A program made the translations under genes and the position numbers. This document shows positions 37,000 through 50,400 of a DNA stretch of 64,000 bases, piece by piece. The DNA lies in assembly GCF_002270355.1 (NCBI RefSeq), contig NZ_NJFZ01000016.1, forward strand, positions 1 through 64,000. Reading direction: 5' to 3'. The DNA comes from Flectobacillus sp. BAB-3569 (GTDB taxonomy: Bacteria; Bacteroidota; Bacteroidia; Cytophagales; Spirosomataceae). Numbering within the stretch: the stretch's first letter is position 1; every line of letters starts with the position of its first letter. A model generated the notes under the pieces. The model made no database searches. It saw only the letters and a program-made list of their open reading frames with translations, and was not told the DNA's origin.

Positions 37000-37553
37000 A
37001 TGAAAATACAAGGTTTGTGGATGGTCAATAACTAAAGATAAGATTTTGCGCCATAACACCAAAATTATCTGTAGGCTTCAGAGCTCTCAAAGCACCTTTC
37101 ACCTGTCCTGAACTATCCTTTCAATAACCTCATGAAGCAGGACGGCCATATGAAAATATATCTTGAAAATTGTGCAGTAATGCTCTAGGCAATAAACTGT
37201 AGATATTAGGTAGGTGAAATCAAGTAAAAGAGGATTGTTTAAACTTTTCAAAAAATAGTTTTATTGATTAATTCTTGGCCTTACTTTTTAACTAGGCGTT
37301 CCCAACTTAATACAAAACATAACCGCAGTGGTAGTCGCAAAAAATTCAAGAATTTATAATCGGAGTGGCGTCCCACCTCGCTGCTCTCAAACAGTATAAA
37401 TTCATTGCTCAAGCAAGCAGTGCTACGAAAATTTAAACAGGTTTGCCCTTGTCTAAAATAGGTTGCCTAAAATTTGTTGCCTTCAAAAGGCAACAAATTT
37501 TAGGCAAGGACAAAGGGCAACTCACAACTCATCATTCAGCACTTATATTTGGT
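37000..37553. repeat. Spacer with a long perfect inverted repeat (37463-37507)
   Basis: The 565-bp spacer has one striking element: TTGCCTAAAATTTGTTGCCT(T) at 37463-37483 and its exact complement at 37487-37507 (21-bp stem, 3-nt loop), with weaker outer pairing (TGCCCTTGTC with GACAAAGGGCA). An inverted R2 piece (CTCACAACTCATCATTCAGC) follows at 37520-37540. It could end the minus-strand esterase transcript. 37000-37440 shows no gene I can support; a short minus-strand open stretch near 37040-37110 is too small to name. Confidence 0.6.
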
Positions 37554-38720
<1,167 letters not shown>

Positions 38721-38788
38721 TCATTCGAGTGCTTGGGTTTTATCTGAATTTTGTAAAAACAGTTTCAACCTGTAAAAAAAATGCGTCT

Positions 38789-38801
38789 AAGACTAAGTCT
38801 T
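38789..38801. repeat. Small palindrome of the AGAC/GTCT type
   Basis: AAGAC-TAA-GTCTT, followed by GAATTAGTAGAGCC. It shares its core with the stems at 22856-22878 and 22915-22939. Confidence 0.35.
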
Positions 38802-38856
38802 GAATTAGTAGAGCCGAAAGCTCAAAGTTTAGATTCAACTCTGCACGATTACTTAA

Positions 38857-39741
38857 TTATAACCAATTATTGCGCTTCAACCAATCAAAGAGAGGTTCCA
38901 TCCAGCCTTTATGCCTGAAAATAAATCCGTGGTCGCCTTTGGGATAAATGTGCATCTCGACCTCAACTTTGTTTTTTCGTAAATTTTCAAAATAGGAAAT
39001 ACTATTGTCCACATCTACAAGTTTGTCGTCGGCAGCGTGGGTCAAATAAGCTGGTGGCGTATTGGCTTTGATTTGTAATTCATTAGAAAAAGTTTCGATG
39101 TCGGCAGCAGTAGGATTTTTACCAATCAAATTATCACGAGAACCGCCGTGCGTAAGTCCGTCTTTCATCGTAATAACGGGGTAAACCAATATCTGAAAAT
39201 CAGGTCGTAAGCTGGTGTTATTGGGATTTTCGATATAGGATTTCTCGAAATGCGTAGCGGCAGTACTTGCCAAGTGTCCTCCTGCCGAAAAGCCCATGAT
39301 ACCTATTTTGTTTTTATCAATCCCAAATTTGTCAGCATTTTCACGTACAATCTTGATGGCTTTCTGAGCATCTTGTAAAGCTCCTATTTTTTTATCCACC
39401 ATGATATCATCGTTGGGTAATCTGTATTTCAGAACAAATGCGGATATCCCTTTTTCTGCCAAGGCTTTGGCGGTACTCAAACCCTCACCATTATAAACAA
39501 CTACGCCATAACCTCCCCCAGCAATTACGATGACCGCAGTCCCGTTGGGTTTTTCGGGTTTGATATATTCTAGTGTAGGAGTAACTACATCCCTGTACAT
39601 TCCATTTTCGTTGATTTCTTTTTTGCTGGTAGCTCGAGCATTTGGAACAGCGCCATCATATAAAGGGATAATTTGCTGAGCTTGGGCGGAATTTACGAGA
39701 CATCCGACCAAGCAACTAACTAATAGTAGTACTTGCTTCAT
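38857..39741 (-). CDS. Secreted alpha/beta hydrolase (BD-FAE / xylan-esterase-like)
   Basis: 294 residues with signal peptide (MKQVLLLVSCLVGCLVNSAQAQ). The oxyanion-hole segment (AVIVIAGGGYGVV), nucleophile elbow GFSAGGH, acid in HAADDKLVDV and catalytic His in GDHGFIF are all visible, giving a full triad. This set is typical of the BD-FAE-like/acetyl-esterase hydrolases of plant-polysaccharide loci. It lies between the CE1 esterase and the GH43 gene on the same strand, supporting a role in deacylating xylo-oligosaccharides in the periplasm. Confidence 0.88.
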   Translation of the reverse strand: MKQVLLLVSCLVGCLVNSAQAQQIIPLYDGAVPNARATSKKEINENGMYRDVVTPTLEYIKPEKPNGTAVIVIAGGGYGVVVYNGEGLSTAKALAEKGISAFVLKYRLPNDDIMVDKKIGALQDAQKAIKIVRENADKFGIDKNKIGIMGFSAGGHLASTAATHFEKSYIENPNNTSLRPDFQILVYPVITMKDGLTHGGSRDNLIGKNPTAADIETFSNELQIKANTPPAYLTHAADDKLVDVDNSISYFENLRKNKVEVEMHIYPKGDHGFIFRHKGWMEPLFDWLKRNNWL

Positions 39742-39837
39742 TGTTTTTGGATAGTTTTGTTAATTCAAATCATGACGAATAATGTGCATAATCAATAGAA
39801 TACTGTCAAGGTGCGAAATAGAATTTTATTACCTTGG

Positions 39838-39962
39838 TGGGTAAAATACCATTCAATTTTTGGGCTTTCAACTTTCAGCAATGGGCTTTCGGCAAAAATA
39901 TTCCATAAATTCATGCGAAATATTTTAATCCAATGCCCACAGCTAAAAGCCGAAAGCTCTAT
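39838..39962. repeat. R1 repeat copy
   Basis: GGGCTTTCAACTTTCAGCAA and TGGGCTTTCGGCAAAAATAT are nearly the same as at 52693-52740, and CCCACAGCTAAAAGCCGAAAGC returns in inverse sense, so the copy is partly self-complementary. It fills most of the 271-bp spacer between the hydrolase and GH43 genes. Confidence 0.65.
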
Positions 39963-40012
39963 AGTTTCACTCAAGTTTACCTTATTTAATAGTGAAACAA
40001 ATAAGGCTGCTT

Positions 40013-41680
40013 TTATTTCAGTACAGAATCTTCACCGCTGTATTTCAAATACTTGAATGTGGCACTATTGTCAGATTTTTCGCCATTTGAGGTAGCATAC
40101 ATCGCAAAAACACTACCAATAAAACCACCTGAAACTTTGGTAGATAAGTGCTTACCGTCCTGATTTTCAGCCAAAACCTTAAAGTCTTTACCATTCTCTG
40201 AAATGGCAAAATGGCATTTATCTGCATTATTGGTTATGCGTAAAACCAATTTTCCATTGCCAACAGGTAGTGTATTAATCAATTCTACGTCTTTCTTGCG
40301 GTGAACGCTTTTGTATAATTCTACTTGTGTTTTACCATCTTTGATAGATTTTGCCAAAAAGTAATAGTGACTTTCGTCTTGATAAATCACCAAACCAGCT
40401 TTTTCTTTTTCAGATTTTGGAGAAAAAACAAGTTCTGTTTCGGCAGTGCTATTCATGTGTTGCTGGCGTTTGGCCACAAAAGATGGATTGCCAAGTTCTG
40501 AAATAGTTTCAGGTTTGAGTTTTAGGGTAAGCCCGTTTTTAGAAGTTTTGAACGAACTACTATCTACCGTGCGTAAGTGCATCAACGAAAGGTCAAGACC
40601 TTTATCAAATTTCATGGTATAAGAAAAATTACCGTTTTGAGGCAAAGCACCGTTTTGTTTTACTTCTTTAATATTGGTTTCGTATTTGTATTCGATGGCT
40701 TTTTCACCATGCTCAATAATTGGCCAATCGTTCACCCAAGTGAGCGGAGCAATAAACATTTCACGACCTGTATTGTAATAATCACCTTCATACGGACGAA
40801 CCGCCAGAAATATAGAATACCAGTTGCCATCAGGTCCTTCGATAAATTGGGCGTGTCCTGCCGAGGTAATCGGATTTGGGCGGTTAGCTGGTAATTCTCT
40901 TTGCGTTAATACTGGATTTCCTTCAAAAGGTACATAAGGTCCCCAAATATCTTTGCTACGCAAGGCCACTTGTGAGTGATTTACCGAAGTTCCGCCTTCT
41001 GCACAGTACAAAATATACCAATCGTTACGTTTCATAACGTGTGGTCCTTCTATCCAAACAGGTTTTTTGGTAATATCTACCCCGCCGTTGATCAATTGCT
41101 TTTTGTCACCAATCGTTTTCAAGTTCTTGTAATCAAACTCATACATTTGCACCGTACGATGTCCAGAGTAAAGAGGCTTATTATCAGGAGCTTCGCTGTT
41201 ATAAACGATGTAGGCTTTATCGGTAGCTTCGTCAAAATAAATGGAGGGGTCGATACCTCTTACTTGTGGCAATTTTACAGGATTGCTGTAAGGACCTGCA
41301 GGATTCGTAGCCGTCACCACAAAGTTACCATCGTGGTCAATATCGGTACAAGTAACATAGTAAATGCCTTTGTAGTAAGCAATGGCAGGGGCAAAAAGTC
41401 CACGACTCATACGCTCGCCCATGAAGTCCATCTGTGAGGGACGGTTGATGACATTTCCAATTTGTTTCCAGTTTTTCAAATCACGGCTGTGCATAATAGG
41501 CAAACCTGGGAAATACGAGAAAGTAGAATGAACAGAATAATAATCTTCTCCTACTTTTACAATACTTGGGTCAGGGTAAAAACCTGTCAAAATAGGGTTT
41601 ACCAAGGTTGTTTTTTGGGCATTAGAAATACCGATTGTGAACAAATAAGTAAGTACTAAAATGAATGCTTTGATTTTCAT
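40013..41680 (-). CDS. Glycoside hydrolase family 43 (xylosidase/arabinofuranosidase-like)
   Basis: 555 residues with signal peptide (MKIKAFILVLTYLFTIGISNAQ). The five-bladed catalytic domain starts NPILTGFYPDPSIVKVGEDYY (split), with the general base Asp37 in YPDP, the pKa-modulating Asp in RGIDPSIYFD and the general acid Glu in VWIEGPHV. Residues ~350-555 form a C-terminal beta sandwich like the one in GH43_12-type enzymes (EKAGLVIYQDESHYYFLAKS). Such enzymes remove xylose or arabinose from (arabino)xylan oligosaccharides. It is the first gene of the minus-strand block GH43, hydrolase, CE1 esterase, DUF5690, and is the main reason for calling the locus xylan-directed. Confidence 0.92.
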   Translation of the reverse strand: MKIKAFILVLTYLFTIGISNAQKTTLVNPILTGFYPDPSIVKVGEDYYSVHSTFSYFPGLPIMHSRDLKNWKQIGNVINRPSQMDFMGERMSRGLFAPAIAYYKGIYYVTCTDIDHDGNFVVTATNPAGPYSNPVKLPQVRGIDPSIYFDEATDKAYIVYNSEAPDNKPLYSGHRTVQMYEFDYKNLKTIGDKKQLINGGVDITKKPVWIEGPHVMKRNDWYILYCAEGGTSVNHSQVALRSKDIWGPYVPFEGNPVLTQRELPANRPNPITSAGHAQFIEGPDGNWYSIFLAVRPYEGDYYNTGREMFIAPLTWVNDWPIIEHGEKAIEYKYETNIKEVKQNGALPQNGNFSYTMKFDKGLDLSLMHLRTVDSSSFKTSKNGLTLKLKPETISELGNPSFVAKRQQHMNSTAETELVFSPKSEKEKAGLVIYQDESHYYFLAKSIKDGKTQVELYKSVHRKKDVELINTLPVGNGKLVLRITNNADKCHFAISENGKDFKVLAENQDGKHLSTKVSGGFIGSVFAMYATSNGEKSDNSATFKYLKYSGEDSVLK

Positions 41681-42499
41681 GACTATAAAATGTATTTGCT
41701 AAAATTTATTTTATTGAAAAAGTATAAACTTTGCCCCTCTGCGTAGCTACGTCAAAAGGAATACTTTTTTAATTCAAAGGATTGAATAATTGGTTTTGGG
41801 ATAGGGAGTCTATCTAGATGAGCGCTTCGTAATGGTTCAGACATTTGATGGTAATAAAGTCAGAAGTAGTTTTAATTTTTTGCACCGTGAAAATAGGTGA
41901 ACGTATAATAGAAGTGTAGCACAAATAATCAAAAAAGGACTAACTATGTTCAAACCAATCCATTCATTGGTACTATTAGGTGTTGTGTGAAGATTTTGTG
42001 ACGTAATTTATTGCTTTAAATTTCGGAATCAAAGAAGTACTTGATAGTATTTTACGGTATTTTTTGTAAACTAAAATGTCTAGTGTATTGCCTATGATAA
42101 AGTTAGAAACGCTGATTTGAGTCCATGTTGATTTACCTAGTACAAAACTTTGATTTAGCGTTTGATGCCAAAGTAGTTTACTGGGAAGCCTCTTAAATGA
42201 TGATTAAAGGGATTTTTTAGTAATGACCGAAATCGGGGTTTGTATTATATTAAAGTTGCAGCACTATTTGATAAAATTGGGTCAATTGGAAAAGATATGG
42301 AAAACGGATAGATGAAATTCTTGAAAGTACGCTAGCTGCTTTGAATTCTTGGGAAAACTTAGCGATTAATTATCATGTTTTGAAATCAAATATTGATTTA
42401 ATATCAAAGGCTATAGGCAATAATAGAAGCACCCATTTTTAGGTATGAAATAGACCCTTGAAGATTATGGGTTGAAAGTCACAGAACTGCAATGTTTAA
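41681..42499. other. 819-bp non-coding or decayed spacer
   Basis: No intact gene. The only coding-like stretch is 42296-42442 (+), which reads YGKRIDEILESTLAALNSWE and then NLAINYHVLKSNIDLISKAI to a stop, preceded in another frame by AALFDKIGSIGKDME. The tail vaguely recalls the C-terminal helix of HipA-type toxin kinases, but this is weak. I read it as the 3' relic of a lost gene. The remainder (41690-42290) is AT-rich with scattered stops on both strands. Confidence 0.4.
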
Positions 42500-42892
42500 C
42501 TATTCCCAACTCACGGCAACTCCTTTGATATTAAAATCTGTCACATCAAGTCTAATAATGGCGTCTGCTCCGTGTTTTGCAGCCACTTTTTTCAAAATAG
42601 CTAAATTCTGATTCACTACACCAGCATCATATCTATTGGTTTTTGTGCTGATATACAAAATACCTATTTCATGATACGGTTTTGATGGAAGTTGAGTAAC
42701 ATATAATTGCACAGAATCGGCTGAAGTAGGCTTGTAGTCTTTATCAGGATTTAAGGCAATGAATGTATCAGGAAACATCTGATTACTGCAACTTAAATCG
42801 CTCACAGACAGTGCTATCAAGAGTAGAAATAGTCTACACTTATAAAGTTTTGACTTTTGGATAAATGGAGAAGAACTTAATACGTTTTTCAT
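42500..42892 (-). CDS. Small lipoprotein, YbjQ/DUF4156-like
   Basis: 130 residues. The leader (KCRLFLLLIALSVSDLSC) ends in a plausible lipobox with Cys35. The mature domain has the compact alpha/beta wording of YbjQ/heavy-metal-binding-like lipoproteins: VQLYVTQLPSKPYHEIGILY, LAILKKVAAKHGADAIIRLDV and KGVAVSWE. No catalytic residues are evident. It is divergent from the hybrid two-component gene (248 nt). Function unknown. Confidence 0.75.
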   Translation of the reverse strand: MKNVLSSSPFIQKSKLYKCRLFLLLIALSVSDLSCSNQMFPDTFIALNPDKDYKPTSADSVQLYVTQLPSKPYHEIGILYISTKTNRYDAGVVNQNLAILKKVAAKHGADAIIRLDVTDFNIKGVAVSWE

Positions 42893-43140
42893 AGTTTTAA
42901 TTTTTAGAATAGTGTAACAATTTACTATTGGAGGTACTCAAGACACCAAGGGTGGCATTAAGAAGTATCTTTCTAAAAGTAGTAAATTTCTCTTTATCAC
43001 TCGAAAGCACTCTTGAAATCATTTAGTTTTTCAGGAAGTAAGAGCCCAGCCTTTGTGGATTAACCTAAGTAAAAGTAGAAAAAGCCTCTTTATTCCTTTT
43101 TATATTAGAGATATTGATTACTGCTTAAAACTCCCAGCTT

Positions 43141-46100
43141 ATGAAAAAAATGATCCTTTATATTTTTATTCTATTATGTTATCAAAGTTGGAGCCAGCAT
43201 TCTATATATAACTTCACTAATTATACTACCAAAAATGGTCTATCTTCCAATACAACCTATGCAATTCATAAGGATAGGGATGGTTTTATGTGGTTTGCGA
43301 CGGAAGATGGCGTAAACAAGTTCGACGGACGAAATTTTAAAGTATATCGGCATAAAGAGTCCGACCCTTACAGTATTGGCAGAGGTTCTGCTATGGCGAT
43401 AGAAGAAGATAATCTTGGGAATTTGTGGATTGGAACGTCGGTGACGCTATCCTTCTATAATAAAAACCTTAACAATTTCATTAATGTAGACTTTACACCT
43501 TATGGCGTAATTAGAAGCTTATGCTCTGATAATCAGGGAAATATGTGGGTGGGTGCTTATTCTGGATTGTACTATTTTGAGACAAAAACAAAGCGTATTC
43601 GTGCGTATAGAAAAAACGAAAATGACGTTAATGCTTTGGCATCAGATGTTATTCTGTCCATTTTTGAAGATTCGAAAAATAGAATTTGGGTAGGTACTAA
43701 TGCTGGCTTACATCAATTAAAGGCAGACAGAAAGAGTTTTATCCGATTTGAAGAAAATGCTCAAATACCATTTAGTATTTCTAATAATATTATTCGCTCC
43801 ATGGCTGAATCCTCCAATGGAGATTTATGGATTGGCACAGATTCAGGGCTAAATTTACGTTCAGAAGATGGAAGATTTTTGTGTTTCCGAAATCATCAAA
43901 ATGATGTTAGCTCGCTCAGTAATGATAAAATTTATAAGATTGTTTTTGATAAGGAAGGAATGCTGTGGGTGGGTACTGAAGATGGAGCCAATGTATTTGA
44001 CACACATACGAAGAAGGCTTTTCGTATTGTAAATTCTACTGCAAGCTACCAAAACTACCGAAGCGATTTTGTTGGGCATTCGGTTCGAGAGATTTATATC
44101 GACCATAATGGGCTTTACTGGCTGAGTACTTTTCAGGGAGGTATCAATAAATATGATGCAAATTTGGCGTTCTTTAACCATAAATCATATAATCCATTTG
44201 ATGTTCACGGTCTGAGTGCTAGGTCTGTTACTTCATTTGCTGAAATGCCTAATGGCAAAATCTATATAGGCACAGATGGTGGGGGACTCAATGTTTACAA
44301 TAAAAAAACAGAATTAATAGAACACAAATCGCTCCATAAAATTATACCTAGTAAGATAATTAGAACGCTTGAAGTCATAGGTAATAAACTTGTTGTTGGA
44401 ACTTATGGAGATGGACTATACATCCTGAACTCTGATAATAATCAGGTAAAATATATCAAAATCAATAGGAATAGGACAGGTGATGTCCCCATCAACTGTT
44501 TGAAAGTTGACAAGCAAGGTAACATTTGGATAGGAACAAATGGAGAAGGGGTTTTTATTTATAACATCACTACAGGAAACCTCCATTCTTTAAAAGAAAC
44601 ACATAACTTGTCTCCCCAAGCCTATAGTTTTTTGAATAATGGATATACAACTGCTTTTGAAGAAGATACTCAGGGGAATATCTGGATTGGCTCTAATGGA
44701 GCAGGCTGTGCAATATATAGCCCTAAAACTCATAGAATAGAAGTTTTAAACCACAGAAATAGCAATTTAGCCCTTGATAGAATCCTAAGTATTTATTGTG
44801 ACTCACAGGGCAAAATTTGGATAGGCGTGTTTGGAGCAGGATTGTGTACATTTGATTCTCGTAAAAGAAAATTTATTCAATACGACGAATCTCATTTACT
44901 GTCTAATGATTTGGTATATAAGATTTTAGAAGATGAGAATAACAATCTTTGGGTAAGTACAAATCAAGGAATAAGTAAATTTGATACCCGAAAAAAAACT
45001 TTCAAAAACTATAGCCATTACAATGGCATCCAACAAAGTACATTTAATGCAGGTGCAGGCATAAAAACACAATCGGGGGAAATATATTTTGGCGGGTTGG
45101 ATGGGTTTAATTATTTCAGACCTTCTGCGCTGAATGTCAATAAGTGTATTCCGAAATTAATTTTTACAGACCTCAAAATTGGGAATAAAAGTATTACGGC
45201 TGATGAAAACTCCGAAATTGAAGAACCTATAACTATTGCAAAAAAATAACCCTGAGCTATAAACAAAACTTTTCACTCGATTTTGTGGCACTCAATTATA
45301 CCTCCCCACAAGAAAGTCAGTATTCGTACATATTAGAAGGATTTGATAAAGAATGGAATAAAGTTGGAGCTGTAACCAATGCCGTTTATACTAATTTGGA
45401 CCCCGGCAAATACCTATTTCGCTTAAAAGCTCAAAGTGAAGATGGTTCTTGGCATACGCCCGAAAAGGTGATGGAAGTCAACGTGTTGCCTCCTTTGTGG
45501 AAAACGCCAATCGCCTATTTTATTTATTTTTATATCGTATTTTTTACCCTTTGGTATCTTCGAAAAAGAGGGATTGAAAAACTCAAAAATGAGTTTGAAT
45601 TAGAAAAAGAACGAACAGAAAATGAGCGTAGAATAGAGCTAGAGAAACTCAAAATTAAATTTTTGACAAACCTAAGTCATGAACTAAAAACGCCATTGAC
45701 TCTTGTGCTGAATCCCGTAGAGAGTTTGTTGGTAAATGAACAGAGTGAGAAAAAAATACAAACACTCAATCTCATTAATCGAAATGCCAAGCGGTTATTA
45801 AACTTGGTCAATCAGTTATTGGATTTTCGAAGAATAGAAGACAATGAGCTGAAGCTGCACCTATCAGAAGGTGATGTGATTGAGGTGGCCAAAGATATTT
45901 TTGAGTCCTTTAAATATTTATCCGAAACCAAACATATTCAGTTGGACTTTGAAAGTGCAACTCAGTCCTATTATTGCGCTTTTGATAAAGATAAAATTGA
46001 GCGTATTTTATTGAATTTACTCTCAAATGCCTTAAAGTTTACAGATCCTAATGGAAGTGTCTATTTTCATGTCGAAATAGCAGCCGACGCCAGTGGAATT

Positions 46101-47219
46101 AAATTTATCGTAGGAGATACAGGCTCAGGCTTTTCTAAAGAGATGTACGAAAAGATTTTTGATAGATTTTTTCAGATACCTACCAACCAATCAACCTTAA
46201 ACCAAGGTAGTGGTATCGGGCTGTCTATTACCAAAGAGTTCGTCAAATTGCATGGTGGTAATATCGAAGTAGAAAGTGAAGAAGGAATGGGAAGTATCTT
46301 TACCGTCTTTTTACCCTTGAAAGAGACAAGTAGTACTTTTCAACAGGAGACTTTTGTTCCACAGCAAGAGGAGTTTTCTGAAGAAGAATGTACAATTGAT
46401 ATTCAGGAAACAACGACTGAAAAATTTGAAAAACCTGCTATTTTGCTCATAGACGATAGTGATGATATTCGGTTCTACTTAAAAGAAAACTTGAGTGACA
46501 AATACAAAATTATCGAAGCTGCAGACGGTAAACAAGGCTGGCAAAAAGCTTTGTCAGCGCATCCAGTATTGATTGTCAGTGACGTCAATATGCCTAAGAT
46601 GGATGGCATATCTCTTTTACAGAAAATCCGAAACGATAATAGAACCAAACATATTCCGATTATACTTTTAACAGTTTTGGCTGAAGAAAAAGACCAACTA
46701 AATGGACTATCGCTAGGCGCAAACGACTATCTGGTCAAGCCTTTTAGTTTTAATCTTTTGGATGTAAAAATTGGTAATTTATTAAAAACGAATCAGACCT
46801 TCAGAGAAACCTACAGCAAACATATTAATGTAGAAACGCCAGAAGTACAGATAGAGTCGCAAGACGAAAAGTTCTTATTGGAAGTAACTCGTCATATTGA
46901 AGAAAATATGCTACAAACAAACTTGTCTGTTGAAGAAGTAAGCAAAATGATGAATATGAGTCGAAGCACTTTCTATATTCGTATATTGGCGCTCACAGGC
47001 GAAACTCCCGTAGAATATATTCGATCGATGCGCTTGAAAAAGGCTGCCTACTTGCTCGAAAAAAGTGATTTAAGAATTGCAGATATTAGCTTTGAAGTGG
47101 GTTTTTCAAACACGAATTACTTTGCTAGAGCCTTCAAGACAAAGTACCAAATGACACCATCTGAATACATTCGATTGAAGCGAAAAACGGATATTTTGTT
47201 AGAAAAAACGGCTATTTAG
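43141..47219 (+). CDS. Hybrid two-component sensor/regulator (HTCS), frameshifted
   Basis: The frame starting at 43141 encodes a signal peptide, ~14 propeller repeats (DGFMWFATEDG, GNLWIGTS, GKIWIGVFGAG, NNLWVSTNQG) and stops at 45247; the next base-shifted frame continues with the Y_Y_Y domain (YSYILEGFDKEWNKV), a transmembrane helix (AYFIYFYIVFFTLWYL), the kinase core with SHELKTPL (His codon 45678), N-box LLNLLSNALKF and DTGSGF/GSGIGLSI, a receiver with SDVNMPKMDG, and an AraC DNA-binding domain (ISFEVGFSNTNYFARAFK). An A7 run at 45240-45246 is one A short; correcting it restores AKKITLSYKQNFSLDFVALNY (split) and a 1359-residue protein of normal HTCS size. It lies just upstream of susC/susD and should sense a degradation product in the periplasm and activate that operon. 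Confidence 0.92.
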
Positions 47220-47276
47220 TAAAGTAAAAAAAGGCATATCTGCTCCATCAGATTCCTACCATAAAAGAAGAGAAAT

Positions 47277-47330
47277 ATACCAGCATGCTAGCCAGCACCT
47301 CATAAATGGCTAATATGCTGGTATTTTTTT
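47277..47330 (+). terminator. Rho-independent terminator after the HTCS gene
   Basis: ATACCAGCATGCTAGCC (47277-47293) pairs with GGC-TAATATGCTGGTAT (47308-47324) with a small internal mismatch, and is followed by TTTTTT. It separates the regulator from the SusC promoter region. Confidence 0.8.
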
Positions 47331-47469
47331 ATGGATAAAACATTTCGTACAAAAATCGAGTAAAATGTGCTAATCCAATTTTCGGACATAAACTTACTTT
47401 ACACCGTCAAAAGACGCCCCTCTTCTGGAGAGGATAATATTCTATCTTAAAACAATCATATTTTACTCT

Positions 47470-50400
47470 ATGAAAAGAAATAATTACTTAATTATTCAAT
47501 GGCAAAGTTTTCCCTTGATGAAATTGTGTTTAGTGATGTTTGCAGTTCTTTTGAGCTACACAATTCAGGCACAAACCATCAAAGGAAAAGTAACAGCAGA
47601 AGATGGAAAACCTGTAGCAGGAGCTACAGTAAAGGTAAAAGGAAGTAATGTGGGAACGGTAGCTAACAACGACGGAGAATATACCCTGTCTAATGTAGCG
47701 AAAAACACGGTTTTTGTAATTTCGAGTATTGGATATTTACCAGCTGAAATCAACATCGGTACAAGAACATTTGTAGAGATTGTATTAAGTGCCGATACCC
47801 GTGAGCTTGGTGAGGTAATTGTGGTGGGTTATGGTACGCAAAAGAAAAGAGATATAACTGGAGCAGTGGTATCTGTGACAGAAGCTACCCTTAAAGAAGT
47901 ACCTGCACCTAACTTGTTAAATTCATTAAAAGGTAGAGCCGCTGGGGTTTCCATTGTGAGCAATGGCTCTACACCCGGTAGTCAGGCATCAATTCGTGTT
48001 CGTGGCAACCGCTCATTAACAACAGGGAATGGCGATGGACTTGATGGCCCATTGGTAGTTGTAGATGGTATTCCTTTTGGAGGTTTGAACGATATCAACC
48101 CAGATGATATTTCGAATATTGAAATTTTGAAAGATGCTTCAGCAACGGCTATTTATGGTTCGCGTGGGGCAGGTGGTGTGATTTTAGTAACTACCAAAAG
48201 AGGTAAAGTTGGCAAGCCAATATTTAGTTATGACGGATATCACGGCATAACAAGTATGATGGGTAAATACAACGTAATGAATGGCGAGCAGTATGCCAAA
48301 TTCAAAGACTTGTCGGCTGCATATAACACACAAGGTGCAGGTACAACGGCATATCCTTTGACAGAAGAAGAAAAGGCAAACTTGGCGGCAGGGGTATCTA
48401 CCGACTGGCAAAGCTTATTGTACAAGCCAGGGTTTAACAGTAGTCACCAACTTGGATTGCAAGGGGGCGTTGAAAATACGCAGTATGGTATTGGTATTGG
48501 TTATTTTAATGAAACAGGCATTATGCCAAATCAAAATTTTGACCGTATGACGATTCGTGCTACGTTGGACCAAAAAATTGGAAAACGTGTCAAAATTGGC
48601 TTAAATACTATTAATACCTTGACACATCGCAATGACCCTGCGGGTGCTGGTATTCCTACAGAGCTTGTTCGTCTTTCGCCTTTGGTGTTGCCGTATAATG
48701 CTGATGGTTCTGTGAATTTGAATCCTAAAAAAGGAACAATCGAAGCACAAGCAGTGAGCCCTTTGACGCTAATCTCTCGTGGAGCGGATATTCTTTCTAA
48801 TGAGCGTTCATTAAGAACTTTCAATAGTTTGTATGCAGAAGTAAATATTTTAGATGGCCTTAAATATCGCTTTAATGCAGGTCTTAATTTTAGTCAAGTA
48901 CATTTCAATGGTTATGCTCCACCAAATACCTTTGTTAACTCAGGAACTGAGCAAAGTGTATCAAGTGCCGATATTAGAAATACCGAGTATTGGGATGTCA
49001 ATTTCCAGCACTTACTCTATTATGATAAAGTATTTGCCCAAAAACACAAAGTAGGTTTGACAGCTCTCTATGAAATTACTAAAAATCATAATATTGGAAG
49101 CAGTTTCAATGTAAGAGGTGTTCCAGCAGATTATATCAAAACAGCCAATTTCTCTTTGGCTTCTGGGCAACCAACAGGTAGCGGTAGCTTTGCCGAAGCA
49201 GGTTTGGTTTCTTACATGGCTCGTTTGAATTATACTTTTAACGACAAATATACCCTTACTGCTACGTTCCGTAGAGATGGTTCTTCGACCTTATCACCAG
49301 GTAATCAGTATTTTAACTATCCTGCTATTGGCTTGAGTTGGAACATTATTGATGAGCCATTTATGAAACAATTGAATGCCGTGTCGAACCTTAAACTTAG
49401 AGGTGGCTGGGGTATTTCGGGTAACCGTAACGTAGATCCTTATGCTACTTTGGGAGCCTTGTCATCTGGTTATTACAATTTTGGTACAACCACAGCCGGA
49501 CAAGCATTGGCTTATACCGTGACAAGTTTACCAGCAAGTAATTTGGGATGGCAGTCTACAGCACAATGGGATTTTGGTTTAGAGGTAGGTTTGTTTAACA
49601 ACCGCGTAACAGGTTCATTTGATGTTTATCAGCAAAACACTAAAGACATTTTGCTTTCTGTAAACCTTCCTCAAAGTAATGGAGCAGGGTCGGCATTGAA
49701 AAATCTTGGAAAAACTCAGGGTAATGGTTTTGAATCATCTGTAACAATTGATGTAATCAGAAGTAAAAGCGGATTTAACTGGAGCACAGATTTAACTTAC
49801 TTCTTTAACCGTGAAAAAATTACCCAACTGACAACACCAACAGAATTAGATAATAAAGGTAACTATTGGTTTGTTGGACAGCCACTTACGGTTATTTATG
49901 ATTATAACAAAATTGGTATTTGGCAACAATCAGATAAAGACAATGGTACTTTAGCTAAGCAGACTTCACCAGTGCAAGTACCTGGCGAAATCCGAGTAGA
50001 AGATGTAGATGGTAATGGTAAAATTGATGCAAATGACCGTAAAGTTATCGGAAACTTCCAACCTGCTTGGGAAGGTGGATTTACTAACAGAGTAACTTTC
50101 AAAAACCTTGACTTATCGATTGTTACTTACGCTCGTATGGGTATGAAAGTATTGGTACCTTACTTGGCAGGAACATCAGGTGGTGGCTCAGGATTTGGAT
50201 TTCTTAACCAAGGCCGTTCTAATCAGCTAGTAATGGACTATTGGACAACCGACAATCCAACTAATGCTTTTCCTAGACCAAATGCAGGTGGTGGCGTAAG
50301 AGATTTTACTTCTACAACACAATACCAAGATGGATCATTTATTAAGGTACGAAGCATTAACTTGGGTTATACACTACCATCCAAAATGCTTGGTAAATTA

